Below, piece by piece: positions 1-8,464 of a stretch of DNA of 14,551 nucleotides. The stretch comes from JBDUDK01 sp040002995 (GTDB lineage: Bacteria; Actinomycetota; Acidimicrobiia; Acidimicrobiales; Ilumatobacteraceae), in NCBI GenBank assembly GCA_040002995.1, contig JBDUDK010000135.1, positions 1 through 14,551 on the forward strand, read 5' to 3'. Below the pieces are notes generated by a model. The model did no database searches, had not been told where the DNA came from, and worked only from the letters and a program-made list of their open reading frames with translations. Position 1 is the first letter of the stretch; each line of letters opens with the position of its first letter. Made by a program: the position numbers and the translations under genes.

Positions 1-356
1 ACCAGCGCCCCTCCCGAGCACGTGGCCTTGGCGATCGCCGAGCGACTTCGGGGCAGGACGGTGGCCTGCGCAGAATCGTGTACCGCCGGCCGCCTCGCTT
101 AGATCTTTGCGTCCGTCGAGGGCGCTCTGTGAACGGGCGGCCGCCGAGATGGCAGTGAGCCGGTTGGGGCGATGAGCCGGAGGACGGGGTGGAACCGGGA
201 ACGGTCTTTAGCGCGACGTATGTCGACGGCGACGCGCACGTCGACTCGTCCCGGTTCGCGGGAGACCCCGTAACGGTCTGCGTGTCAGCGAGCGACTACG
301 CGTTGGTGTCTCTCCGCCACCATCTCGATCAGAACGCAACCTCGACGAATGGGTGA
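1..356 (+). pseudogene. Decayed cinA/pncC (nicotinamide-nucleotide amidohydrolase, C-terminal domain) remnant
   Basis: Three pieces of a CinA C-terminal domain can be read in order but in three frames. Frame 1 from base 1 gives LAIAERLRGRTVACAESCTA, which carries the family's AESCTGG-like active-site serine motif. It then hits a TAG at 100-102 where family members often have Gln, so a single C-to-T change of CAG would explain it. After the stop the same frame resumes as IFASVEGAL. Frame 2 (122-172) gives CERAAAEMA, like the family's helix after the active site, and stops at 173-175. Frame 3 (189-353) gives VEPGTVFSATYVDGD and RFAGDP..V..SASDYAL, like the C-terminal strand and helix, ending at TGA 354-356. 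About 115 of the expected roughly 160 residues remain, so the core has been partly deleted. Intact CinA/PncC deamidates nicotinamide mononucleotide. The 5' end lies at or beyond the window edge. The assignment rests on recognised motifs; sequencing error cannot explain all the lesions. Confidence 0.72.
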
Positions 357-388
357 AAACGCCCATACCGGGGTAGTAAAACGGGCCT

Positions 389-1234
389 ATGGCGCGTCCC
401 GTTTGGTCTGGCTCCATCAGCTTCGGTCTGGTCAACGTTCCCGTGAAGGCCTACACCGCGGTGCGGGATCACGACGTCCATTTCCACCAGCTCGACAAGA
501 AGACCGGCTCGAGAGTGCGGCACCGCAAGGTGGCCGAGGACTCCGGGAAAGAGTTGGACGCCGCCGACGTCGAGATGGGTTTTGAGATCAGCAAGGGACG
601 TTACGTCAAGTTCAACCGCGAAGAGCTGAATGAACTGCGGCCGGCGTCGACGAAGAGCATCGAAGTCAATGAGTTCGTCGCGCTCGACGAGATCGACCCG
701 ATCTACTACGAACGCACCTACTGGCTCGCTCCCGACGGTGAAGGCGCCGCCAAGGCGTACCAGCTCCTGCTCGCGGCGATGGAGGAGCGAGAGCGAGTCG
801 CGATCGGCACGGTCGTCATGCGCAACAAGCAGTACCTCTCGGCCATTCGTCCCCTCGACGCGGCCCTGGCGATGTCGACGATGCGCTTCGCCGACGAGGT
901 GGTTCCGCGCAGCGCGGTCGACGGAGTGCCGAGTCGGCGGGCCAAACCCGATCCGAAGACGCTCCGAATGGCGACCCAGCTGATCGACGGCTTGGCCGCG
1001 GAATGGAATCCCGATCAGTACCACGACACCTATGTCGAGGAGCTGCGTAAGCGCATCAAGGCCAAAGAGGCGGGCAAGCAGATCGTCGACAAGGATGTCA
1101 GCGAACCCACTGGCGGCAAGGTGCTCGATCTCATGGCCGCCCTCGAGGCCAGCGTCAAGGCCGCCAAGGGCTCGAAGCGTCCGAAGGCCACCGCGGCCCA
1201 TAAGGCGGCTCGGAAGACGAAGAAGAGCGCGTAG
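389..1234 (+). CDS. ku: Non-homologous end-joining protein Ku
   Basis: 281 aa, the usual size for a bacterial Ku homodimer subunit. The N-terminus ARPVWSGSISFGLVNVPVK is the family signature. The Ku core barrel and bridge follow, including EVNEFVALDEIDPIYYERTYWLAPD around residues 90-115 and the MRFADEVVP segment near residue 170. The tail after about residue 230 is rich in Lys and Ala and ends KAARKTKKSA, like the basic extended C-termini of many actinobacterial Ku proteins that help bind DNA. Ku rings thread onto double-strand break ends and recruit LigD. The stop is 14 nt before the ligD start, so the two form an operon. No good Shine-Dalgarno sequence precedes the ATG at 389, but the protein begins exactly where the family does. 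Identification is secure. Confidence 0.97.
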   Translation: MARPVWSGSISFGLVNVPVKAYTAVRDHDVHFHQLDKKTGSRVRHRKVAEDSGKELDAADVEMGFEISKGRYVKFNREELNELRPASTKSIEVNEFVALDEIDPIYYERTYWLAPDGEGAAKAYQLLLAAMEERERVAIGTVVMRNKQYLSAIRPLDAALAMSTMRFADEVVPRSAVDGVPSRRAKPDPKTLRMATQLIDGLAAEWNPDQYHDTYVEELRKRIKAKEAGKQIVDKDVSEPTGGKVLDLMAALEASVKAAKGSKRPKATAAHKAARKTKKSA

Positions 1235-1248
1235 AGGAACCTCCTGCC

Positions 1249-2817
1249 GTGGCCACGACGAAGACACGGCCGAAGAGCGCCAACGCCCGTCTCGAAACCT
1301 ACCGAAAGAAGCGCGACTTCTCGGTCACACCCGAGCCGGCCGGTTCGTCGGCCCCGACACCCGACGGACATCGCTTCGTCGTGCAGCGCCATCGAGCCCG
1401 GCGGCTTCATTACGACCTGCGACTCGAGCTCGACGGTGTTCTCGTCAGTTGGGCGGTTCCAAAGGGACCCACGCTCGATCCCGATGTGAAGCGGATGGCC
1501 GTTCACGTTGAAGACCACCCGTTGGACTACTTCGATTTTGAGGGTGTGATCCCCAACGACGAATACGGCGCGGGCGACGTCATCGTCTGGGACTGGGGGA
1601 CGTGGGCTCCCGCCGACGGCGAAGACCCGCGCACCGCGATCGAGGCGGGCGATCTGCATTTCGATCTCTACGGCGAGAAGCTCAAAGGTCGGTTTGTCCT
1701 GCTTCGGCGGGGCGGCGACGACAAGCAGTGGCTCCTCCTTCACAAGCACGACGATGCGGCCGTCGCCGGTTGGGATCCGGAGGAGTCCCTCAAGTCCGTG
1801 AAATCGGGTCGGACCAACGACGAAGTCAAAAAGGCGCCCGCCGCCAGCTGGTCGAGTCATGGGAACTGGACCGGCGCAACTCCTGATGAGCTGGTCGCCC
1901 TTGACGCGCTGCCCAAAGGCGGCAGCTGGCGACTCGGCGAACACGAACTGAAGCTCACGAACCTCGACAAGGTCCTGTTTCCGGCGCGTGGAAAGCGCGG
2001 CGCGCTGACCAAGCGGGACTTGATTCGCCATCAAGCCACAATCGCCCCGGCGATGCTCCCCTACCTCGCCGGGCGTCCGGCCAACTTCCACCGCTTCCCG
2101 AACGGAGTCGACAGGCCCGGCTTCTGGCACAAGGCGGCGCCCTCTCACGCTCCTGAGTGGATAACGAGATGGCGCAACGACGAGGCCGATCCCGGCGAGA
2201 CCGAGTTCTACCTCGTCCTCGACTCCGCCGCCGCGCTCGCGTGGGTGGCGAACTACGGCGCGATCGAGGTGCACCCGTGGACATCGACCGTGCGCCATCC
2301 CCACCAACCGACGTGGGCGATGATCGACCTCGATCCCGGTAGCGAGAGCACGTTCGACGACATCCTCGTGCTCGCCCGGTTGCACCGGACCGCCCTCGAG
2401 CACCTCGGTGTGCAGGCGGCTCCGAAGGTGAGCGGCCAGCGCGGACTTCAAATCTGGGTCCCCGTCGCTGATGGCTACACGTTCTCCGACACGCGCGCGT
2501 GGGTCGAGGCGTTGTCGCGTGCGATCGGCCATACCGTGCCCGAGCTCGTCAGCTGGGAGTGGGAAGTGTCAAAGCGCGGTGGCCGGGCGCGTCTCGACTA
2601 CACGCAGAACGCGATCAACAAGACGCTGGTCGCTCCGTTCAGTGCACGGCCTGTCGCGGGTGCTTCCGTTTCGGTACCGATCGCGTGGAGTGAGCTCGAC
2701 GATCCAGACCTACAGCCGGATGCCTGGAACATCAGCAATGTGGGTGAGCGCCTCGCGGCGACGGGAGACCCGCTGGCTCCGTTGATCGGACACCAGCAGC
2801 GGCTGCCGAAACTGTGA
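1249..2817 (+). CDS. ligD: LigD-type end-joining protein: 3'-phosphoesterase plus polymerase/primase domains, no ligase domain
   Basis: 522 aa from a GTG start 14 nt after ku; AGAGG at 1233-1237 overlaps the ku stop and is a possible ribosome site. Residues about 40-165 are the phosphoesterase domain: RARRLHYDLRLELDGVLVSW, then VEDHPLDYFDFEG, with H48, R52, H54, D56, H90 and Y94 matching the known metal and active-site positions. Residues about 230-515 are the archaeo-eukaryotic-primase-like polymerase domain: LTNLDKVLFPARG, then IDLDPG (metal-binding D360 and D362), KVSGQRGLQIWVP, and RARLDYTQN (third carboxylate D450). The nucleotidyltransferase (ATP ligase) domain with its KxDG motif is absent, so this protein should trim 3' phosphates and fill ends but not seal them. 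The order PE then Pol differs from mycobacterial LigD (Pol-PE-Lig) and from Pseudomonas LigD (PE-Lig-Pol). Both domains look catalytically intact. Confidence 0.95.
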   Translation: MATTKTRPKSANARLETYRKKRDFSVTPEPAGSSAPTPDGHRFVVQRHRARRLHYDLRLELDGVLVSWAVPKGPTLDPDVKRMAVHVEDHPLDYFDFEGVIPNDEYGAGDVIVWDWGTWAPADGEDPRTAIEAGDLHFDLYGEKLKGRFVLLRRGGDDKQWLLLHKHDDAAVAGWDPEESLKSVKSGRTNDEVKKAPAASWSSHGNWTGATPDELVALDALPKGGSWRLGEHELKLTNLDKVLFPARGKRGALTKRDLIRHQATIAPAMLPYLAGRPANFHRFPNGVDRPGFWHKAAPSHAPEWITRWRNDEADPGETEFYLVLDSAAALAWVANYGAIEVHPWTSTVRHPHQPTWAMIDLDPGSESTFDDILVLARLHRTALEHLGVQAAPKVSGQRGLQIWVPVADGYTFSDTRAWVEALSRAIGHTVPELVSWEWEVSKRGGRARLDYTQNAINKTLVAPFSARPVAGASVSVPIAWSELDDPDLQPDAWNISNVGERLAATGDPLAPLIGHQQRLPKL

Positions 2818-2821
2818 CCGC

Positions 2822-2965
2822 ATGATCGTTGGTCGGATTTATTTCGAGCGCGGATCGCCCGTGACGGTACTCGTCCAGTGGAAGGGAAGGAGCCCGCGCA
2901 ATGTCCTGATCAAACGGCTCGACGGCGACCTCGTGGTGCGACCGTTCCGCGGCCTTCGGCGCTGA
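2822..2965 (+). CDS. Small basic protein of unknown function in the ku-ligD operon
   Basis: A 47-codon frame whose ATG lies 4 nt after the ligD stop, so translation is probably coupled. The product runs MIVGRIYFERGSPVTVLVQW, then a loop with PRNVLIKR, a DGDLVVRPF segment and an RGLRR end. It reads as a compact beta-rich domain with alternating hydrophobic and charged residues and a basic C-terminus, not as random GC-rich coding. I recall similar short proteins with a GR.Y.ERG...V...W...PRNVL...DG..VVRPFRGLR pattern as unannotated genes in other actinomycetes; that is memory, not a search. No function is known to me. It ends 7 nt before the stop of the opposing permease gene. A role in end joining is only suggested by position. 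Confidence 0.75.
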   Translation: MIVGRIYFERGSPVTVLVQWKGRSPRNVLIKRLDGDLVVRPFRGLRR

Positions 2966-2972
2966 GGGCTGC

Positions 2973-5363
2973 CTACTCGTCGCGCAGGATCTCGGCCGGG
3001 TGCAGCCTGGCCACACGCTGTCCTGGCCACAGCGCGAGTGCGTTGGCGACCAGGACGGTGATGGGCACGATCAGCACCACGCCGATGACCGCGAACGGGG
3101 CGACATTGGTGAGCGGCACTCGGTCGGTCACGAGCCGCCACAGCACGCGGCCGAGCAGGACACCCACAGGGACGCCAACGACAAGACCGACCAACCCAAT
3201 CGCGGTGGCTTGCGAGTTCAGGATCAGCCGGGTGCGGCGGCGGTCGAGGCCGAGGGCGCGCAGGATCGCGAAGTCGCGGCGCCGTCGTCGTGCCGACGTC
3301 AACAGCACGTGGCTGAGGGCGCCGACCGCGAGCAACGCGAGAAAGCCGGCAAGCAGCACCGGCAGGGTCCGCACGTTGCGAAGGTTGGCGACCTCCACGG
3401 GCAGATCCGCAGGCGTCCCATTGGTGCCGGAGGGGAGTGCGCTTTGCAGCGCGGCCTGCAGATTCGCCTGGTTGGCTCCCGCAGGGAAGCGAACGGCGAT
3501 CGCTCGACCATGCATCGAGGCGTCGACGGGCACGAGCTGATCGAGCCGGTCGGGCGTTAGCCAGATGCCCTCGTCGAACTCGGAATGCACGTCGGAGGGG
3601 AACAGAGCTTCGCCCACGATCGCCACGGGAATGCGGTTGTCGCCGAGATGGACGGTGTCGCCCACCTTCACGTGCAGATCTCGCGCCGTGGCCGGGCCGA
3701 TCGCAACCTCGTCTGCCGTACGCGGCTCCCGTCCGCTCAAGAGGCCGAACTCGATCGGCTCGGTACTCCCGTTCGACGCCCCGATCGAGAATGCAGGGGC
3801 GCCGATTCCGTTCACGGGTACCAGTTGCCGGTTGATCAATGCGAGCGTATTGCCACCCGCACTTTGGATCGCCGTGGCGATGGCGGGCTTGACGTCGCCG
3901 GTCGTCGTGTAGGAATCGGGTGGCGGTTCCATCGTCAGGTCCCAGGTGACACCGGCTCGCTCGCCGTGGGCGAGCGCATCGTGCAAGCCGCTCGAGATCG
4001 TGAGTGCACCAACGACACCGAGCACGCCGACCACTGCACCGATGAGCGCGGGCAGCACGGGGATGCTGGTGCGGCCGCGGCCACGGTCGATGGCCATCGT
4101 CGCGCCGAGCCCGACCGTCAACGGCGCTCGACGGCGTATGCGGGTGGCAAACAACGACGCTCGGTGGTGTGCACCCGCGACTCGCGCGGTGCCGGCGCGC
4201 GCGGCGACGAGGAGTGTGCCGCCGAGTACGAGTACGAGCGTAAGCAGCACGCCCGGGCCCAGCACGACCCAGTCGACATGAAAGCCGACATCGGGATCGA
4301 TGCGCCGGCCCAAACCGACGGGGAACCATCGCGACGCGACGACAGCGGTCGTCGCCGCCACGGCAACCGCGACAATGGCGCTCAGCGCGTGGCTGAGGCC
4401 GGCGGCGGTGGCGATGTCCCAACGCGACAGCCCGACGGCCCGCAGAACCAGCGCATCGTCGCCCACCGTGCCCGCCGAGCGCGATAGCGCCTGCGAAACG
4501 AGCAAACCACCAGCGATCGCGATCGCCAGCGCGAGCAACGTCAGCGCCGAGCGCTCAACGGAGAGTGTCGTGTTGACCCGCCTCTCGACGGCGTGCAGGT
4601 CGAGAACGGGCGTACCAGGTCCGATGATCTCGTTCACGTCCTGGCGGAGAGTCGACACGTCGGTGTCCTTGTTCAGGACGACGTCGGCGTTTGGATGGAT
4701 GGCGGCCTGGCCGCGGTAGCGCTGCACGAAGTCCGGGGAGAGGAAGCCTTGCCCGTCCGTGGCGAACAAGAACTGGCCCACGTCGCGCACCACGCCGACG
4801 ACCTTCAAGGTGACGGTTGGCCCATTCAGGTTGTTGTCGACGAGGTCTTGAATCGTCGGCCCAACCATTTCGAACTTCAGGGTGGCCCCGATCGAGATTC
4901 CCAACTTGGCCTGGTTCTCGTCAATGACGATTTCGTCAGAAGCGCTCGGGTCCCACATCCGACCGGCGACGAGCACGGGCTTGTTCACCTCGCTCAGCCA
5001 ACGGGCGTCGTCTGGTGCGAACAGCACACAGCCCGGCTCACCGTCGCAGTTACCAAACACGAGATCCCACACCGCGATGTCCTGCACCCCCGACCGCGTT
5101 CGTAGCTTTGCGAAGTCGGGGTCGAAGACCCCCGACTGGCTGGCAAAGACCATCGCCGTGGGCGAGTTGGTTTGTTGCTCGAGTCGGGCGAGCGCCGTGT
5201 GGGTGCGGCGGGCGCCCGCCAGCGCGGACAATGCGAAGCCGGCGGTAATACCGACGAGTACGCCGAGAGCCACCAACGACGGCCAGCGCCGGCGCAGATC
5301 GACGCGGGCCCACAGCCGTGCTGCCGCGCGAGCACCGTCCGACATGCTTCGACCGTAGGACAC
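2973..5363 (-). CDS. ABC transporter permease, FtsX/MacB type (tandem copy 1)
   Basis: 796 aa, starting at GTG 5363, which has GAGGAA at 5375-5370 six nt upstream. A longer frame opens at 5393 and an ATG lies at 5345, but the GTG aligns with the neighbouring paralogue's start. Layout: N-terminal helix about 29-50, extracytoplasmic domain about 51-270 with a possible disulfide (C106 and C112 in GNCDGEPGC), three helices about 272-388 (first FtsX unit), a helix about 435-458, a second extracytoplasmic domain about 459-660, and three helices about 666-778 (second FtsX unit). The C-terminus RLHPAEILRDE is typical of the family. Such permeases work with an ATPase as mechanotransmission or lipid/peptide export systems. 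No ATPase gene is present in the window, so substrate and partner are unknown. Confidence 0.9.
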   Translation of the reverse strand: MSYGRSMSDGARAAARLWARVDLRRRWPSLVALGVLVGITAGFALSALAGARRTHTALARLEQQTNSPTAMVFASQSGVFDPDFAKLRTRSGVQDIAVWDLVFGNCDGEPGCVLFAPDDARWLSEVNKPVLVAGRMWDPSASDEIVIDENQAKLGISIGATLKFEMVGPTIQDLVDNNLNGPTVTLKVVGVVRDVGQFLFATDGQGFLSPDFVQRYRGQAAIHPNADVVLNKDTDVSTLRQDVNEIIGPGTPVLDLHAVERRVNTTLSVERSALTLLALAIAIAGGLLVSQALSRSAGTVGDDALVLRAVGLSRWDIATAAGLSHALSAIVAVAVAATTAVVASRWFPVGLGRRIDPDVGFHVDWVVLGPGVLLTLVLVLGGTLLVAARAGTARVAGAHHRASLFATRIRRRAPLTVGLGATMAIDRGRGRTSIPVLPALIGAVVGVLGVVGALTISSGLHDALAHGERAGVTWDLTMEPPPDSYTTTGDVKPAIATAIQSAGGNTLALINRQLVPVNGIGAPAFSIGASNGSTEPIEFGLLSGREPRTADEVAIGPATARDLHVKVGDTVHLGDNRIPVAIVGEALFPSDVHSEFDEGIWLTPDRLDQLVPVDASMHGRAIAVRFPAGANQANLQAALQSALPSGTNGTPADLPVEVANLRNVRTLPVLLAGFLALLAVGALSHVLLTSARRRRRDFAILRALGLDRRRTRLILNSQATAIGLVGLVVGVPVGVLLGRVLWRLVTDRVPLTNVAPFAVIGVVLIVPITVLVANALALWPGQRVARLHPAEILRDE

Positions 5364-5429
5364 GCTCACTTCCTCGGGAAAGGGCGCCAGCACCGAGGGC
5401 GCGGGGGTGCCAGCACGCCCGCGCGCCGC

Positions 5430-7817
5430 TTATTCGTCGCGCAGAATCTCGGCGGGTTGGAGCCGGGCTACGCGGCGTCCGGGCCACAACGCGAGTGCGT
5501 TGGCGATCAGGATGCTGGCGGGCACGAGCAACACCACACCGATTACCGCAAACGGGGGGACGTTGACGAGCGGCACTCGGTCAGTGACCAGTCGCCAGAG
5601 CACGCGGCCGAGCACGATGCCGAGAGGAATGCCGATCACGAGACCGACCAAGCCGATCGCGGTTGCTTGCGAGTTCACGATCAACCGAGCGCGTCGCCGG
5701 TCGAGTCCGAGGGCGCGCAGGACCGCGAAGTCGTGGCCGCGCCGTCGGGCCGATGTCAGCAGAACGTGGCTGAGCGCGCCGACGGCGAGCAGTGCGAGGA
5801 ATCCGGCGAGGAGAACGGGCAGGGTGCGCACGTTGCGCAGGTTCGCGAGCTCGACCGGCACCTCGGCTGGCGTCACGAACGTGCCGTCGGGCAGCGCGCG
5901 CTGCAGCGCGGCCTGCGTCTCCGATGGGCTGGATCCTTTGGGAAGCTTGATCGCGACGCTGCGCGTATCTGATGTTGGCACAGGCACGAACTGGTCGAGA
6001 TACTCCGGCGTCAGCCATAGGCCCTCGTCGAACTCGGCATGTACGTCCGACGGAAACAGGGCTTTGCCGACGATCGACGCCGGAGCGCCCTGGTCGCCGA
6101 GGCGCACAGTGTCGCCCACGTTCACGTGAAGGTCTCGCGCGGTCGACGGTCCGATGGCCACTTCGCCAACCGCGCGCGGCGCCCTTCCCTCTATCAACTG
6201 GAACGAGATTGGGCTGGTGGCGCCCCCGTCGAGACTCCGGACGGAGAACGTCGGTGCGCCGAGACCGTTCACGGGCACCAGTTCGCGGTCGACGACCCCT
6301 ATCACGCCGCGGCTCGCCCCTCGTATGGCGTCAACGACCTCCGGCTTGAGGGCCGTGCCTGTGTAGGCATCTGGCAGTGGTAACACGCTCAGGTCCCATG
6401 TGACACCGGCCCGTTCGGGGTGGGCGAGGGAATCGCGCAATCCGCTGGAGATCGTGAGGGTACTAACGACGCCGAGTACACCGACCACCGCCCCGACGAG
6501 CGCGGGCAGTACGGGGATGCTGTTGCGTCCACGGCCACGGTCGATGGCCATCGTGGCGCCGAGCCCAACCGTCAACGGCGCGCGACGGCGCATGCGGGTG
6601 GCGAACAATGCTGCGCGGTGCGGTGCACCGGCGGGCCGCACCGTGGCGGCGCGGGCGGCCACGAGCAACGTTCCGCCGAGAACAAGCACGAGCGTAAGAA
6701 CCAGACCTGGACCGAGCACGAGCCAGTCCACATGGAAACCGACATCGGGATCGACGCGCCGGCCGAGACCGACGGGGAACAATCTCGACGCCACGATGGT
6801 GGTGGTGGCGGCCACGACCCCCGCAACGAGGGCGCTCAGCGCATGGCTGAGGCCGGCAGCGGTGGCCATATCCCACCGTGACAACCCAACCGCGCGCAGC
6901 ACCAGCGCGTCATCGCCCACGGTGCCGGCCGAGCGCGCGAGGGCCTGCGACACGAGCAAACCACCTGCGACCGCAATCGCGAGCGCGAGCAACGTCAACG
7001 CTGAGCGCTCAACGGAGAGCGTCGTGTTGACGCGCCGCTCGGTGGACTTCAGGTCGAGCACCGGTGTTCCCGGCCCGATGACGTCGTTGACGTCTTGGCG
7101 GAAGGCCGACATGTCGGCGTCCTTCCGCAGGATCACGGCCCCATTTGCGTAGATCGCGCCCTGGCCGCGATAGCGCGGGACGAACGCCGGCGACAGAAAA
7201 GCCTGACCGTCGGTAGCGAACAGGAACTGGCCCACATCTCGTACGACGCCGACGATCTTCAACGTGTCTTTCGGTCCGTTTGTGTGGTTCTGGAAGAGGT
7301 CGTCCAACGTGGGGCCGAGCATCTCGAGCTCGATGGTTGCGCCGATGCCCTTTTCCTGCTTGGCCAAATGCTCGTCCACGACGATCTCATCGGTCGCGTT
7401 CGGGCCCCACAGACGACCAGCGATGAGCACCGGCTTGTCTACCTCGCTCAGCCAGCGGGCGTCGTCCGGCGCGAACAGCGTGCAGCCGGGCTCCCCGTCG
7501 CAGTTCCCGAAAACCAGGTCCCACACCCCGACGTCCTGCACCTCGGGCCGGGTACGCAGCCTGGCGAAATCAGGATTGATCACCCCCGACTGGGTGGCAA
7601 AGACCAACGCCGTCGGCGAGTTCGTCTGTTGCTCGAGTCGAGCGAGGGCGCTGTGGGTCCGGCGGGCGCCGGCCAGCGCGGACAGCGCAAAGCCCGCGGT
7701 AATTCCAACGAGCACACCCAGGGCCACCAGCGACCGCCACCGCCGGCGCAGATCGGAAACGGCCCACAGCCTTGCTGCCGCCCGTCCCCCGTCCGACATG
7801 CGTCGACGGTAGGACAA
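5430..7817 (-). CDS. ABC transporter permease, FtsX/MacB type (tandem copy 2)
   Basis: 795 aa, the upstream member of the tandem pair, ending 66 nt before the start of copy 1 and probably co-transcribed with it. It has the same eight-helix, two-ectodomain, two-FtsX-unit layout, and most of the sequence is identical or conservatively changed relative to copy 1, including LSHVLLTSARR, VTDRVPL.NV and the RLQPAEILRDE end. Differences cluster in the ectodomains (for example around residues 150-185, and the TSDTRSVAIKLPKGSSPSET stretch). The start chosen is TTG 7817, the positional equivalent of the GTG of copy 1; neither it nor the alternative ATG at 7799 has a clear Shine-Dalgarno sequence. The two 5' flanks also share GGCGCCCTTTCCCG, so the duplication includes upstream DNA. 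No ATPase partner is seen. Confidence 0.9.
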   Translation of the reverse strand: MSYRRRMSDGGRAAARLWAVSDLRRRWRSLVALGVLVGITAGFALSALAGARRTHSALARLEQQTNSPTALVFATQSGVINPDFARLRTRPEVQDVGVWDLVFGNCDGEPGCTLFAPDDARWLSEVDKPVLIAGRLWGPNATDEIVVDEHLAKQEKGIGATIELEMLGPTLDDLFQNHTNGPKDTLKIVGVVRDVGQFLFATDGQAFLSPAFVPRYRGQGAIYANGAVILRKDADMSAFRQDVNDVIGPGTPVLDLKSTERRVNTTLSVERSALTLLALAIAVAGGLLVSQALARSAGTVGDDALVLRAVGLSRWDMATAAGLSHALSALVAGVVAATTTIVASRLFPVGLGRRVDPDVGFHVDWLVLGPGLVLTLVLVLGGTLLVAARAATVRPAGAPHRAALFATRMRRRAPLTVGLGATMAIDRGRGRNSIPVLPALVGAVVGVLGVVSTLTISSGLRDSLAHPERAGVTWDLSVLPLPDAYTGTALKPEVVDAIRGASRGVIGVVDRELVPVNGLGAPTFSVRSLDGGATSPISFQLIEGRAPRAVGEVAIGPSTARDLHVNVGDTVRLGDQGAPASIVGKALFPSDVHAEFDEGLWLTPEYLDQFVPVPTSDTRSVAIKLPKGSSPSETQAALQRALPDGTFVTPAEVPVELANLRNVRTLPVLLAGFLALLAVGALSHVLLTSARRRGHDFAVLRALGLDRRRARLIVNSQATAIGLVGLVIGIPLGIVLGRVLWRLVTDRVPLVNVPPFAVIGVVLLVPASILIANALALWPGRRVARLQPAEILRDE

Positions 7818-8059
7818 GCTCGATCACGCGGGAAAGGGCGCCACCCCTTCAGGAACGGGGAAGCCAGCACCCCTCAACCACCTAGCGAAACTGCCCGGCC
7901 ACCGCGAAGAGGAGCCGGGTCGGAACGACCGTGCCAAACGAAAGCACGACCGTCCCGCGCCCCAGCCATCCGTCCGTGGGGACACGATATCGGGCGCGGC
8001 CCTCGTCCTTGGTGAGCACACTGCGGCCTGCACTCGGGCAGCTCAGAACGTGTCGACGG

Positions 8060-8464
8060 TCAGCGGTGGCTGGACAGGTGATGCCATCGCCAGCCGTCCT
8101 CGGTCAATCGCATCTCGATGTCCCATCGCCACGCGGGTTCGTCGTCGACCTCCAGCGTGACGACGGCGGTGCTGCTGGAAGCGACCAGGTCGACGGTGCG
8201 GGCTCGGCTCTCGGCGGCGGCCCACGCGAGCCCGCCGACCGCACTCAGGAGCGATTCTCGGGCGGCGTTCGAGAAAAGCACTCGCTGAAGGTGAGGCCCG
8301 TACCCGGCCAGAAGCTCCGGCGCATGTGACTTTGAAAACTCGTCCAGGATCGCGTTGCGGTAATCCGCATGAAGCAGCAACCACACGATCTCGATGTCGC
8401 CGACCGCCAGGAGCCGCAACACGGTGCGAGCAGCGGCCTCTGCAGCCTCGGTGTCGGTGGACAT
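8060..8464 (-). CDS. Hypothetical protein, possibly NTF2-like fold
   Basis: 134 aa, acidic, no signal peptide or membrane helix. An N-terminal helix (residues about 5-20, TEAAEAAARTVLRLLAVGD) is followed by a hydrophobic segment IEIVWLLLHADYRNAIL, a middle helical region with LLAGYGPHLQRVLF, and three predicted strands: RTVDLVASSSTAVVTLEV, WRWDIEMRLTEDG, and WRWHHLSSH. A helix followed by a C-terminal curved sheet whose last strand reads W.W recalls small NTF2/SnoaL-like proteins, but no diagnostic motif proves it. Codon usage and protein character are far more natural than the Arg-rich frames on the same DNA. The start ATG at 8464 has no good Shine-Dalgarno sequence. It stands alone, in the same direction as the permease pair, with 242 nt between. 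Function unknown. Confidence 0.62.
   Translation of the reverse strand: MSTDTEAAEAAARTVLRLLAVGDIEIVWLLLHADYRNAILDEFSKSHAPELLAGYGPHLQRVLFSNAARESLLSAVGGLAWAAAESRARTVDLVASSSTAVVTLEVDDEPAWRWDIEMRLTEDGWRWHHLSSHR

Noticed and set aside
351..361. GGGTGAAAACG repeated at 351-361 and 9707-9717, upstream of ku and of the membrane protein
   Set aside because: Many 11-mers are expected to occur twice in a window of this size, and no matching second element or spacing is shared.
329..2532. Long leftward open frames opposite ku and ligD (329-1267 and 1030-2532)
   Set aside because: They are antisense to two securely identified genes, and long antisense frames are expected in DNA of this GC content and codon bias.
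2839..4422. 527-codon leftward frame overlapping permease copy 1
   Set aside because: Its product is extremely Arg/His-rich without any domain; it is an out-of-frame shadow of the permease.
2973..7817. Large direct repeat considered as a mobile element
   Set aside because: The repeat is fully explained by two tandem permease genes; no transposase, terminal inverted repeat or target duplication is visible.
7818..8059. Inverted repeat CCCGGC/GCCGGG (7894-7899/7914-7919) as a terminator
   Set aside because: Only 6 bp with a 14-nt loop; easily produced by chance at this GC content.
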